64,000 bases of DNA, from NCBI GenBank assembly GCA_947579665.1, contig OX388350.1, forward strand, positions 38,349,393 to 38,413,392. The letters run 5' to 3'. Shown here in pieces: positions 11,401 through 21,429 of this stretch. Both the position numbers and the translations under genes were made by a program. This DNA is from Sympetrum striolatum. Taxonomy: Eukaryota > Arthropoda > Insecta > Odonata > Libellulidae. The stretch's first letter is position 1. Every line of letters begins with the position of its first letter. The notes beneath the pieces are model-generated. The model worked only from the letters and a program-made list of their open reading frames with translations. It did not search any database and was not told the origin of the DNA.

Positions 11401-13897
11401 ATTTATTCGAATTTTTCCGGAGAAAAAGACGTTTTCTTTTATCTTATTAATACTTCTCGATGAAATCCTGAAATCGAGTATAAAGGGGTTAGCAATTACT
11501 CGAAAAAAGGCAAAATAGCGGGAAACACCTGAAAAATTTCACTAAAATTTATGATTATTGATGATTTTTTCGAACTTTAGCCGAGAAAAAGTTCTATTCG
11601 TTCATTACTTTAATACTTCTTGTTGAATTCCACAAATCGAGCATTAACGGGCTAAGAATTACCAGAAAAAATTCAAAATAGCGCCAAAGATTAGAAAAAT
11701 TCCGTTAAAAATCTGAGTTTATGTTGATTTTTTCGATTTTTTCCAGATAAAAGGACGTTTTCGTTCATCCTCTTAATACTTCTAGTTGAATTCCTCAAAT
11801 CGAGTATAAACGGGCTACGAATTACTAAAAAAAAGGCAAAATAACGCAAAAAAATAGGAAATTTTCACTAAAATTTTTGATTATATATGATTCTTTCGAT
11901 CTTTTCTAGAGAAAAAGAAGTTATTGTTCATTAAGTAGATACTTTTCGATGAAAATAATAAAAACGTGCTTCGAATTACACGAAAAAAAATAGAAAAACT
12001 GAAAAATGTCTATAAAATTCAGTGTTATTGATGATTCTTTCGAACTATTCCGGAGAAAAGAACGTTTTCTTTCATCTCTTTACTTACTTATCGATGAATT
12101 CCTCTAATCGAGTATAAACGGGCTGAGAATTACACGAACAAAGGCAAAATAGCGTCAAAATCCTGAAAAATTTCGTTAAAAATTAAGTGTTATTGATGAT
12201 TTTTTCGTTTTTTTCCGGAGAAAAGGACGTTTTCTTTCATCTTCATCATACTTCTCGTTGAATTCTTGAAATCGAGCATAAGGGGGCTAAAAATTACTCG
12301 AAAAAAGGCAGAATAGCGGGAAAAAATTGAAAAATTGCACTAAAATTCTTAATTTTTTATGATTGTTTCGAACTTTTCTAGAGAAGAAGAAGTTATTGTT
12401 CATTAAATAGATACATCTCGTTGAATAAAATATAAACGTGCTTCGAATTACTCAAAATAAAGGAAAAATAGCGGGAAAAAACTAAAAAATATAGCTAAAA
12501 TTCTGTGTAATTGTTGATTTTTTCGAACTTTTCCGGAAAAAAGGAGATTTTTCATGATTTTTTCGAACGTTTTTGAAAAGAAGCTGTATTCGTTCATTGT
12601 CGTAATACTTCTCGTTGAATTCCTAAAATTGAGTAAAAACGTGCTATGAATTACTCAAAAAAAGGCAAAATATTTCCAAAAAACTGAAAATTTTATTTCG
12701 CTAAAATTCTGAGTTATTGATGATTTTTTCGAACTTTTCCGGAGCAAAAGACGTTTTTTCTCATCAATCTTATACTTTCCGTTGAATTCCTCTTATCTAG
12801 TATAATGGGGCTAAGAATTATTCGGAAAAAGGCAAAAAAGCGCGAAAAAACTGAGAAATTTCTCATCATTTCTTAGTTATTAATGATTTTTTCAAACTCT
12901 TTTGAGAAGGAGTTGTTTTCGTTCATCGCTTTCATACTTCTCATTGAATTCCTTAAATTGAGTAAGAATGGGCTATGAATTACTCAAAGAATGGGAAAAT
13001 ATTTCTAAAAAACTGAAAAATTTCGCTCAAATTCAGTGTTATTGATGATTTTTTCGATTTTTTTTTTTAAATATGTTTTCGTTCATTATTTCAATACTTC
13101 TCGTTGAATTCCTCAAATCGAGTATTAACGGACTATGAATTACCAGAAAAAAGGCAAAATAGCGCCAAAGATCAGAAAAATTCCGTTGAAAATCTGAGTT
13201 TATGATGATTTTTTCGAACTTTTCCAGATAAAAAGATGTTTTCGTTCATCCTCTTAATACTTAAATTCCTCAAATCGAGTAAAATCTGGATTAGAGTTAC
13301 TCAAATAAAGGCAAATTAGCGCCAAAATACCTGAACATTTCGTTAAATTCTGTTTTTTCGATGATTTTTTCGGAATAAAAGACGTTTCCTTCATCGTTAT
13401 CATACTTCTCGTTGAATTTCTTAATCGAGTAAAAACGGGCTAAGAATTACTCAAAAAAAGGCGAATTAGCGCAAAAAACTGTAAAATTTCGCCCTTTATT
13501 CAGAGTTTTTCATGATTTTTTCGAACCTTTTTGAAAAGAAGTTGTTTTCGTTCATTGTCGTAATACTTCTCGTTGAATTCCTCAAATTGAGTAAAAACGT
13601 TCTATGAATTACTCAAAAAAAGGCAAAATATTTCCAAAAAACTAAACAATTTCATTTCGCTGAAATTCTGAGTTATTGAGGATTTTTTCGAACTTTTCCG
13701 GAGCAAAAGACAATATTTCTCATCAATCTTATACTTTTCGTTGAATGTCTCTACTCGAGTATGATGGGGCTAAGAATAACTCGAAAAAAGGAAAAATAGA
13801 GCCAAAAAACTGAATAATTTCGTTAAAATTCAGTGTTATTGATTATTTTTTCGAATTTTTGGGTGCAAAAGACGTTTTTTCTCATCAATCAATCAAT

Positions 13898-14155
13898 GGT
13901 ACCGCTAGGCGCTTGGGGGTATAAAATTGAAGGTTTAAGGAATTTTTGGAAATTTACAGATTTACAAATTATTTATTATTTTGTATTTTTCCGCTCATTT
14001 TTACATTTTTAACATGAAATATCATAAAAATTATAAGAATATGTTTAAACAAATTATTGCCCTAAGATTTAAAAAATTATTAAAATTTCACAGAAATCCT
14101 CAAAGTCAAAAATAGTCAAAGTAAATAAACAGTTTGTCATTGTGGCTTCATTGTA
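13898..14155 (-). other. Non-satellite AT-rich segment 3' of the piggyBac remnant
   Basis: Starts with TACCGCTAGGCGCTTGGGGG and continues as AT-rich sequence to the stop codon of the minus-strand piggyBac remnant. By position it is the 3' untranslated and terminal part of that element. No terminal inverted repeat with a TTAA duplication is clear, so the element end is not proven. No gene seen. Confidence 0.35.
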
Positions 14156-14590
14156 TTACTGCAGAATGTGGAATTTTGTGAAACAGTCAATGCATAGCCC
14201 TACATTACATTTTCCGTATTCCGTTCGTGTTCTGCTTGTACAATTTTCATGGGCACACCTTCGCCTCTGGGTGGCGGATTGCACGAGGTGGTTATACCCA
14301 TCGTACCTTATTTCATCAAAAACACTGGAAAGAAAACCCGCTGTTAGTAATCACATGCAGTCTGTTGTATGTCAAAATATTATCTCATGATGAGTTTACA
14401 TACATCATTCCAGTTTCACTGCTTATGGACGCAGGTCCATAAGTCTGTCCTACAGATTTCAGCGTATTCTTGAATCTCTCCAGGTAAGTCTGCACAACTG
14501 CCCGTCGGAACTCTAACTGGATTGTACTTTTCCCTGTTTTCCTCGTCAACAACCATGCATTGTGCATCACGGCATCAAGCATCTCCTTCT
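14156..14590 (-). pseudogene. piggyBac transposase, C-terminal fragment (frameshifted)
   Basis: Two minus-strand reading-frame pieces match the end of piggyBac-family transposases, DDE-type enzymes that excise and insert at TTAA. The first (about 14,590-14,385) reads QKEMLDAVMHNAWLLTRKTG, then QLEFRRAVVQTYLERF, which is the typical end of the catalytic region. The second, in another frame (about 14,310-14,156), reads EIRYDGYNHL, then RRCAHENCTSRTRTEYGKC and NVGLCIDCFTKFHILQ before a stop. This is the C-terminal cysteine-rich domain with C-x4-C...C-x4-C-x2-C spacing. A frameshift and a stop lie between the pieces, and the catalytic Asp-containing part is absent, so the gene is dead. The 5' side runs without a gap into a LINE-like ORF1 start. 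Family assignment rests on motif recognition only. Confidence 0.72.
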
Positions 14591-14872
14591 GGATTTGACG
14601 GTGGTGAAGCCATCCTGGTGGTTGTTGCCCATAGATTCCGCTGCTCTCTTCTGTTGAGGGCAGTTGTGAGATGGTGCTGCAGACGTTACTTGAGGGAGCT
14701 TGTCCTGGCAGAAGGCTGCCCATTTCTCAGGGGACATTAGCTGACGTAGGACGTTCAACCCCTCGAGGACGTTGTTAGCTGCGGCCTCTGGATCAGGATA
14801 TTGAGGAGCGATCTCAATAATTGGAAGAATTGAATCGCTGACTAGGAGGTCTTCTTCCATGTCGGATGGCAT
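14567..14872 (-). pseudogene. LINE ORF1-like N-terminal fragment joined to the piggyBac remnant
   Basis: A 101-codon minus-strand frame opens at an ATG ending at 14,872 (MPSDMEEDLLVSDS...) and ends in GNNHQDGFTTVKSRRRCLMP. The DGFTTVKSRRR stretch resembles the acidic-then-basic segment of gag-like ORF1 proteins of I/Jockey/R1-type retrotransposons. No zinc knuckles follow; within a few bases the neighbouring frame becomes piggyBac-like. It looks like the 5' end of a LINE abutted to, or captured with, a piggyBac 3' end. GC-rich sequence upstream (to about 15,170) could be LINE 5' UTR. The assignment is tentative and based on one short motif. Confidence 0.4.
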
Positions 14873-15170
14873 CTCGGTGGTAGTCCTTGCGTTCACAAAG
14901 ACCACTATGTATTATAATTGATGGCCCGCCACCTCAAAGGGCAGCGGCACCTTGCTCCGTCCAAGAGCCGCGGAGACAACCCAACTGAGGCTCGACGCGT
15001 ACACTTCGTAAAGTTAAACTTCCTCTCGGTGAGAAATATGCACTCTCGCAAGGAAGTCAGGTCTCCAAGTCTCCTTCCGTCAGAACACTCCAATGGTCGC
15101 TCGAAGAATCCAAGTCTCCTGATTATCCAGTAGCAGAATGGTCAAACTAGGTTGAGCCCTCTCGTCCCGC

Positions 15171-16220
15171 AGCTATTTATGCCTCGAAGGCCAAGTGCTG
15201 CTATGGTGAGAGAATTCATTACTAGGCAGACAGGTTTCGCTTTACTATTTGGCTACGTGTATCAAGTTCTGATAAAATACATAAAAGAAGGAATTACGAT
15301 ACACATTTCGGTAACTGTCTATTCCCAAATGGTTTCCTTCATCGAGGGGTCACCCTTCACGGATTTACCTCGCTTGATACGACCCGGTCCTTTCACTAAA
15401 GCATATAGTCAAATACCGCTCGTTAACCATGATATGAGATGGATATTCGAGATCTTCAATGTACTCATAAATAACAGGCCGACGGGACATGACGGGACAT
15501 CCCTTCTTTCGACTATTTCAGTGCACTTGTGGTTCTCAATTTTTGATCTATTGCCCCTTTCGATGACTTTCAATTTCCTTGTTCCAAAGAATATCAAACG
15601 GTCGATCGATTTTGAAGTTCTAAGTAATAATTCCACTAAATAACAAAGTAGTTATTCCACTAACACCATTTAGTTTCGTTGAGAAAATCAAAAACGATTT
15701 TATGTATCGTACACGACCAACAAAATATTTCATTTTGTTGAATATTGAATTCTATTCCCCAGTAAACCACGTTACGGAATAATACATTGTTATTTTTATT
15801 ATGAATTCTATTTCTTACTAAACCACGTAAAATCCAAGCAACAAATAACTCATTGGATAAGCCCTATTCTAGGACACTTCTTATTCACGAATCAAACCCT
15901 AACCTGACACCACTAACAAGGGGATGGAGATCATATTGTCAAAGGAGAGGAATATTTCTTATCAAAAATACACTTGCTTGCCACCCGTAGTGCGAGGTTA
16001 GAAACGCTTTTAATGCCAGTGCTTCCCAAGCGATGTGCAGTAGCACGGTGCCAGTGCGCTGCTAGTGAGCCCTCGGAGCGCCGAGGAATATTCGAGCGTA
16101 GCATATTTTACTACACGTATCCCATTTATTTTACGAGCCATTTCGCTTAGTGAGAGTATATAATAAGAGCAATTATATATTATTCGTCACTTGGTGCTCT
16201 CTGCTTACAATTCGAATTAA
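15171..16220. other. Region without a recognisable gene
   Basis: A plus-strand frame of 163 codons (15,152-15,643) is open but has no domain, signal peptide or compositional support that I can recognise. It may be chance or decayed transposon sequence. The rest is AT-rich, with a more GC-rich patch around 16,000-16,090. Nothing else can be supported. Confidence 0.4.
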
Positions 16221-16239
16221 GACAACTAATGGAGTTGGT

Positions 16240-17321
16240 ATCAGAATGTGGGTGTGTGTGTATGTTCGCTAAAAACTTGAGAACCGAGAGTCGCAAAACT
16301 TTGAAATTTTCTACATTATTGAAAGTCGACCCCGTTCAGAGTATAGGTTACTTTTTATTTACTTAAAGTACACGGTTCGAACCCAGACGGATCAAAACCT
16401 TTTCATAAGAAATACACGTAAAGTTCATTTTTTTCGTTGCAGGGTTCATTCTTTTAGCAAACTTGAATTAGAAATTATGGTCCTAGGAAGTTGAATAAAG
16501 CACTGAAAGAAGGAAAATATATAAATAAAAGTAAGTGAATATCCCCCTGACGATCAAGGCAATTGTTGAGTCCCCAGCTCATGTATTTATCTGTAAGAAC
16601 ACATTGAGAAAATATGTCTACATCAAATTAATGTTAAGAATAAAATTTAGATTATATGAAGAGGAAGAAATTTAAGGAGATATTAGTAACTGCAGCTATG
16701 AACGATATACTGTGAAGAATCGAGCGAACAAACATAAAAACACCAGTATTTAAGAAAGATATTAAATTTTATGGAAGCGTCTGTAGCAACCAAGTTTTGT
16801 TTATATCAACGTAATTGTTTACTGAATATTTCGTGGGATAAATGGGTTTATAGTAGTTTGTTAGATGAAATTGCTTTCTCTCGATCAATACAACTGGTTG
16901 CGTGTAAAAAACTGGTAAGTTTCGGATGTTTTTAATATAATCATCTGCATTAAGTATTTCAACTTATCAATTTACATTGATAAATATTTAGCGATTGACG
17001 AAAATGGATTTAGTGAATATCTTAAAGATTTCCCAGATTCAGTGGTGGAGTGAAACGGCGATAGAGCTGTAACAGAGAGTAAATAGAGCTGTAACAAATC
17101 TCCAACTATAATTCCATTGATCATAAAGGTAAAGCAAGTTTATATTTTGCTATACTTAATTATTATACTTTATTTCCTTTGTTTTAATGGTTTGAAAATA
17201 ATTATAGCCTGGCATTAGCTATCTATAAAAAATTGTAATGCATGTGTTACGATGAAAACTGTATCAATAGTATTTATCAATTTAAATTTTCCCGTTGAGA
17301 TTCAACGGGCACTTCAGCTAG
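16240..17321 (+). mobile_element. Helitron-like element, non-autonomous, 3' terminus resolved
   Basis: The 3' end has the Helitron signature: a perfect hairpin CCCGTTGA-GAT-TCAACGGG (17,291-17,309), an 8-nt spacer, then CTAG (17,318-17,321) followed by T. Upstream, about 16,250-16,360 (GTGTATGTTCGCTAAAAACT, then AAAACTTTGAAATTTTCTAC, then CCCCGTTCAGAGTATAGGTT) resembles the leader sequence common in arthropod Helitrons. No Rep/helicase frame is present, so it would be mobilised in trans by rolling-circle enzymes. The 5' TC terminus was not found, so the left boundary is approximate. Confidence 0.55.
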
Positions 17322-18465
17322 TATCATATATAAGAGGTATAGTGACCTAGAAAGAATACCAATTATATCAATTGTCCGATTTAATTCCCTAAATCTCTGC
17401 CGTCAAGAGAGAATACATAGCGTATTAGCCATAGCATGCACATGTTTAATTGGATTTTCTGCATACCCCTCCTTCTGTTCAATCATATTGATCACCTTAT
17501 GCTAAATTGAATGTATGGAATCTCCCCACTTCACTCCTGAGGTTATTTAAAATTCTTTATTTAACCTGTTCTTTACGTTTACTTTTGCATTAGTATCATT
17601 CATAGTAATTTTTTATTTCACGCATAAATATTTTAGTAAATTTTAGTTTATGTTCTTAATGTCCATTTTGTAATGTAATTGTCCAAAATGTTTGCGCCAC
17701 CGTATGATTACCAAGTGAGCTTTAGAAAACTATTACATTACTGAATTATGTTAACGATGATTTCGAACGTTTAGTTTCATGGACTTTCATATTTTATCGT
17801 ACCATTGAACCTGCGACGGGTAAGAGTTACCGTTAAAACGTTAAGTATTGCATTTGAATTGTGCACGGAATTGGCGATAATTAAGCTAGAAAATTATGGC
17901 AAGATCATAAAATATAAATGACTGAATGAATGAACTCTTTGTAAATGCGGGGTTAGGCTCAAGTTGACCTATCATCCAAATCTCTGACAAGCCAGCTTGC
18001 GCCCGATCGCCCGAGGATGGGGAGGGGTTGCAACGGGTCAAGCTCTGTCTTTCGCTGGTAGAAAGCCTCCGTTTAAATGCCGGTTTTGGAAAAATTTCGG
18101 TGCAACGCCGAGCGATCGCTTGCTCATCTTGTTCGAGAGTGTGAACCTACTATTAGTTGAGACGTATTTGAATTTTAATGTAAAATTAGATGAAAATATA
18201 CACGAACAGCACTCAAAGATTTGGTTTACTGAGAGTAATTCACGAGTTAAGTGCATGAGTTTAATACAATTTTCTTTCTGTAAGAATTGAGCCGGTCAAA
18301 ATGGTCCTCCAGAAACCGTCGCCTCAAATATATTGGTGGTGTGAGAGCCGCCATATGGTGTCATCATCAAACACTGACTTGCTCAATCTGTGGGAACGCA
18401 GAACCTCTTAGGAAAGACTTCCCAAGACTCGGAATTCCGACTTTGCACAGGTATGATATCATATA
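17322..18465. other. Intergenic, no gene recognised
   Basis: AT-rich sequence with a modestly GC-richer stretch at 17,940-18,450. Short frames on both strands (62-97 codons) show no domain. I see nothing that can be named. Confidence 0.4.
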
Positions 18466-18466
18466 C

Positions 18467-18690
18467 ATAAAATAAAACGATAAACTTTCCATTTGTGGTA
18501 GATCGTCATGAAAAACCTAAAACGATTTTTTATTATTTTTTATTATGTATGTACTAGGATTTTATTTTTTAAGAAAATTCATGGTAAACAAAACTTTTAC
18601 TAGACTAGTCAAAGTTTGTTTACCATGAATTTTTAAAAAGTTAATAAGTACCACAAAATTAACCCTGAATCTGTATCGTTTATTTTATTT
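18467..18690. repeat. Foldback repeat with strong central hairpin
   Basis: The core arms AAAATTCATGGTAAACAAA (from 18,574) and TTTGTTTACCATGAATTTTT (to 18,634) are near-perfect inverted repeats around a loop of about 14 bases holding ACTAGACTAGT. Weaker pairing extends outward, with AAAACGAT on the left against ATCGTTT near 18,675. This layout fits a small foldback/MITE. Target duplications are not clear. Confidence 0.5.
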
Positions 18691-19421
18691 ATCCTTGGAG
18701 AGATGAACGGCTCCCTTTTGCCCTCCCCCAGGACTCTCAAACAAGTACAATAAATAAAAAAGCAATGAATAGAATAAATACAACAAATATATGGAGGAAA
18801 AATGGGTAAATAAACAAGTTAAAACAAAGTACTTGATTAAAGGTTCACACAATCACTATACACAGATAAAATACGTCCAATTCACAACACTCACGCACAG
18901 CTCACACTACATGACATCATAACTTTTAACAAAATTTTTTATTACATCACCCCTGCTGTACAACCGATGTCATTGTACAACCTACTTCAGCCCTTACGCA
19001 ATCATTAGCTTTAAATTAAGCAATAATGTTACTCAAATCCGTATCAAAGTAAAAGTCAAGGGGAACAGAGTGAGTAAGAGGGTGGAGAGTTAAGAAAAGA
19101 GAGATAAGGGAGACCTTTTTTCAGTACGCTGACATCGAGGCTCGAGAAGGACGAAATTCCCGTCTATTCCCGTATATCAGGGAAACAGAAAAGCGATAAA
19201 GAAGAGGGAATTTTGGTGGGAGACTCAAATGGGAGGGAGAGGGAGGAAACCTCTTCCATTGAAAAATAAAATGGAGTGAAACAGAACGGAAGGGATTGCA
19301 AGGCAAGCGAGGGCAGTCGCACTCATGGGTTAGAGAAGAAAACAGCTGATAGATCGTCGACCTGAATGGGATAAAGGAAGGTGAGACATAATTCAAACGG
19401 GTGGGAAGGAAGATATAGGAC
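18691..19421. other. Intergenic, purine-rich stretch, no gene
   Basis: From about 19,050 to 19,400 the plus strand is strongly purine-rich (runs of GGGAGG, GAGAAG, GGAAGG). The minus strand is therefore pyrimidine-rich and keeps a 152-codon frame open by composition alone. No gene recognised. Confidence 0.4.
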
Positions 19422-19423
19422 AG

Positions 19424-19475
19424 CGGTGGCGAACCTATGGCACACGAGTCCATATTATTATTATTATTATTATTA
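19424..19475 (+). mobile_element. hAT-like terminal fragment plus (TTA)n microsatellite
   Basis: CAGCGGTGGCGAACCTATGG followed by CACACGAG resembles the CAGCGGT...CAACCT ends of hAT-superfamily transposons. It stops at a short TTATTATTATTA run (about 19,454-19,475). No opposite end is seen within the next kilobase, so this is an end fragment. Confidence 0.4.
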
Positions 19476-19479
19476 GACC

Positions 19480-20110
19480 CTTTATAAATGATAAATAATG
19501 TAAACAATTGTAAAAAATAAGCCCCATGAAAGAATGCGGTGCGGGAAAAAAACTCCTGGGCTTTCAGAGAAAAACCCACGGTGCGGGAAAACGCTCACAC
19601 AAGAAGGGGAGCGAAAAAACAACCGCGAAGACACGCAATTGGCCTGCGAGAGAAGTTTCTGTTTTGAAGTTTTCTGACACGAAGAACTCCCAAAACACTA
19701 TCTTTATTAGGTATACTTCACTGAAAAAATAAAGCCTGTCTAAAAATAAACGTTAAATTTGTTCGTGATTAATGATAATGAACGATTATTTATGCAAATT
19801 ACAAGATCCAATTAGTCTTAATCCAATGGATGAGATTATAAATATACATTACAACCTCCCTGTATGGTTTCGCACCACATTGTCACTCAGGACCTTTACA
19901 TGCATGAAATATTAAAAACAAATTAATAAGCGAAACACTATGATTGCTTAGGTAAGTATCATTAGTGTTATCACATAAGTATCATTTATAACCATTGTAA
20001 TCGTAGAGTGTATGCTGTGGAATATTATTCATCGGACTATTATCCCATAACTTTATAGTTCTCCCCAATGTGGGATGGATGGAGTTTGAGTAGCGGTTTT
20101 TTCAAAGGGG
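19480..20110. other. Intergenic, no gene recognised
   Basis: AT-rich sequence. The segment 19,520-19,640 has two GGTGCGGGAAAA occurrences (near 19,538 and 19,579), a minor direct repeat. Nothing else is supported. Confidence 0.35.
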
Positions 20111-20178
20111 ATTATTATAGTGGGACTATACATGTGGGCACAAATGCCCACATGTCTAGTCCCACTAGAAGTAGTAAT
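20111..20178. repeat. Near-perfect hairpin with 23-bp arms
   Basis: Arms at 20,118-20,140 (TAGTGGGACTATACATGTGG then GCA) and 20,145-20,167 pair along all 23 positions with one mismatch, around a 4-base loop CAAA. Flanking ATTATTA and TAGTAAT extend the stem with wobble pairs. It may be a tiny foldback element with TA ends or a precursor of a small hairpin RNA. Sequence alone does not decide. Confidence 0.7.
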
Positions 20179-20179
20179 T

Positions 20180-20880
20180 CAGTATATGCTAAAGATAGTA
20201 CGGTGATAGGCAAAGAGATGTCTATTATATGATATGAAATATTTTTCCTTCAGTCCGACGGTTCCCACTTACGTGTTTGCTTCTTCTACGGATGGGGTAG
20301 AGGAGGAGATGGTGGAAGGAGAGGGAATAAATTCTCAGAGTAAGTAATAATATTAAATAACTTAAATAAATAATGAATATTACTATAACTTTAAATACAG
20401 CTTGAACATCTAACTCGTTCAAAGAATATTTAGAATTTTGCGTAAGCGTGAAGCTTTTCTCCAAATTTACTTAATTTCGTGATTAACAGAGAAAAATATA
20501 AAGTAGATAAATTTAAATCAATATACGAGTTGCTTTACGTTTCGCATCTATTGCCGACCGATTTCCGTAACTACTGAAAACATAGGAATACATAATTTCA
20601 TAAGAGTATACACTTGCATTAACTGCTTGCATACCGCAGATCGGTGCAGAGAAATTCTTGCAAGCACCAAACGATCTAATTATCTTCTTTGCTTATTAAA
20701 AAACACAAAGGAAATTGGACAGAAAGAAATTCATAGTGAGATTTTGAACATAAATATAAATATATCATTCACTCAAATTCGATCAGTCTATACAATTATC
20801 AGCTTGCCCTCTCTAAATAACACTAATCAATTCCATTAGTCCAGAAATATGTACGGGCCTTTAAGAATATCACCAAAAAT
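20180..20880. other. Intergenic, no gene recognised
   Basis: AT-rich sequence. Short frames at 20,225-20,464 and 20,627-20,839 show no domain. Confidence 0.35.
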
Positions 20881-20899
20881 TAAGAAAGATTCACTAACC

Positions 20900-21425
20900 C
20901 AATATAGAAATATGCATTGAAGAAACATGCGTTCAGTCTGTTCCTTCGGCAATCCGGTTAACGTAAGGAGACTCTTGAGAACAGCTGATTTCAAGGAACA
21001 AGCGTAGATGCTTACTTGCCTTAAATTCATCCACCGGTCGAGGTTGCCATATTTTGTTGCATTAAGTTCTCTTAATCTAATAAGAAGTTGTTAAATCCGC
21101 ATTGCGGCTAATTATTTCACAAACAGTGCCACAAGTCAATATTATCCTAGAGTTGTGGGTTATAACTAATATAGTCCTTCAGCAACCCGGAAAATCAGAG
21201 GAACCAAACTGGAAGGAGTTATAACAAGCAATTACAAGAATGAAGTTCCAATGTTTACATTCCTCCAATTCATCCACCGGTCAATATATACATCCTATGA
21301 TCGATTAAGTTCCTTTGCCTAAGAGAAAAAGTGGAAGTTTAGTGATGCAAAAACTACTTTACAGACACAGTCACAAGTCACTAAACCAAAGAGTTATGCG
21401 TGAATTTTGGTTTAGTGTGAGTTAA
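20900..21425 (+). repeat. Diverged tandem duplication (about 250 bp unit)
   Basis: Two adjacent units share landmarks in order: CTTCGGCAATCCGG against CTTCAGCAACCCGG; AAATTCATCCACCGGTC against CAATTCATCCACCGGTC; TTAAGTTCTCTTAATCTAA against TTAAGTTCCTTTGCCTAA; ACAGTGCCACAAGTCAAT against ACAGTCACAAGTCACT. Unit 1 is roughly 20,940-21,180 and unit 2 is 21,180-21,425. No coding meaning found. Confidence 0.6.
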
Positions 21426-21429
21426 GATA

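Larger units (their letters stand above)
4950..13893. repeat. Satellite DNA array, block 2 (about 163-166 bp monomer)
   Basis: Continues block 1 in the same orientation for about 54 more monomers. It ends in a short TCAATCAATCAA run just before a non-repetitive segment at 13,898. Multi-monomer segments recur: 7,230-7,700 is almost the same as 9,885-10,330; 2,080-2,950 corresponds to 7,300-8,230; 3,440-3,910 corresponds to 13,270-13,700. Short minus-strand frames here (about 60-126 codons) come from the repeat itself and carry no domain. No gene seen. Confidence 0.93.

Noticed and set aside
64..13893. CRISPR-like or bacterial repeat array
   Set aside because: The whole 165-bp unit repeats head to tail with no unique spacers, and the surroundings are clearly eukaryotic.
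19121..19579. 152-codon minus-strand frame
   Set aside because: It is kept open by a strand-biased purine/pyrimidine tract and lacks domains or splice partners.
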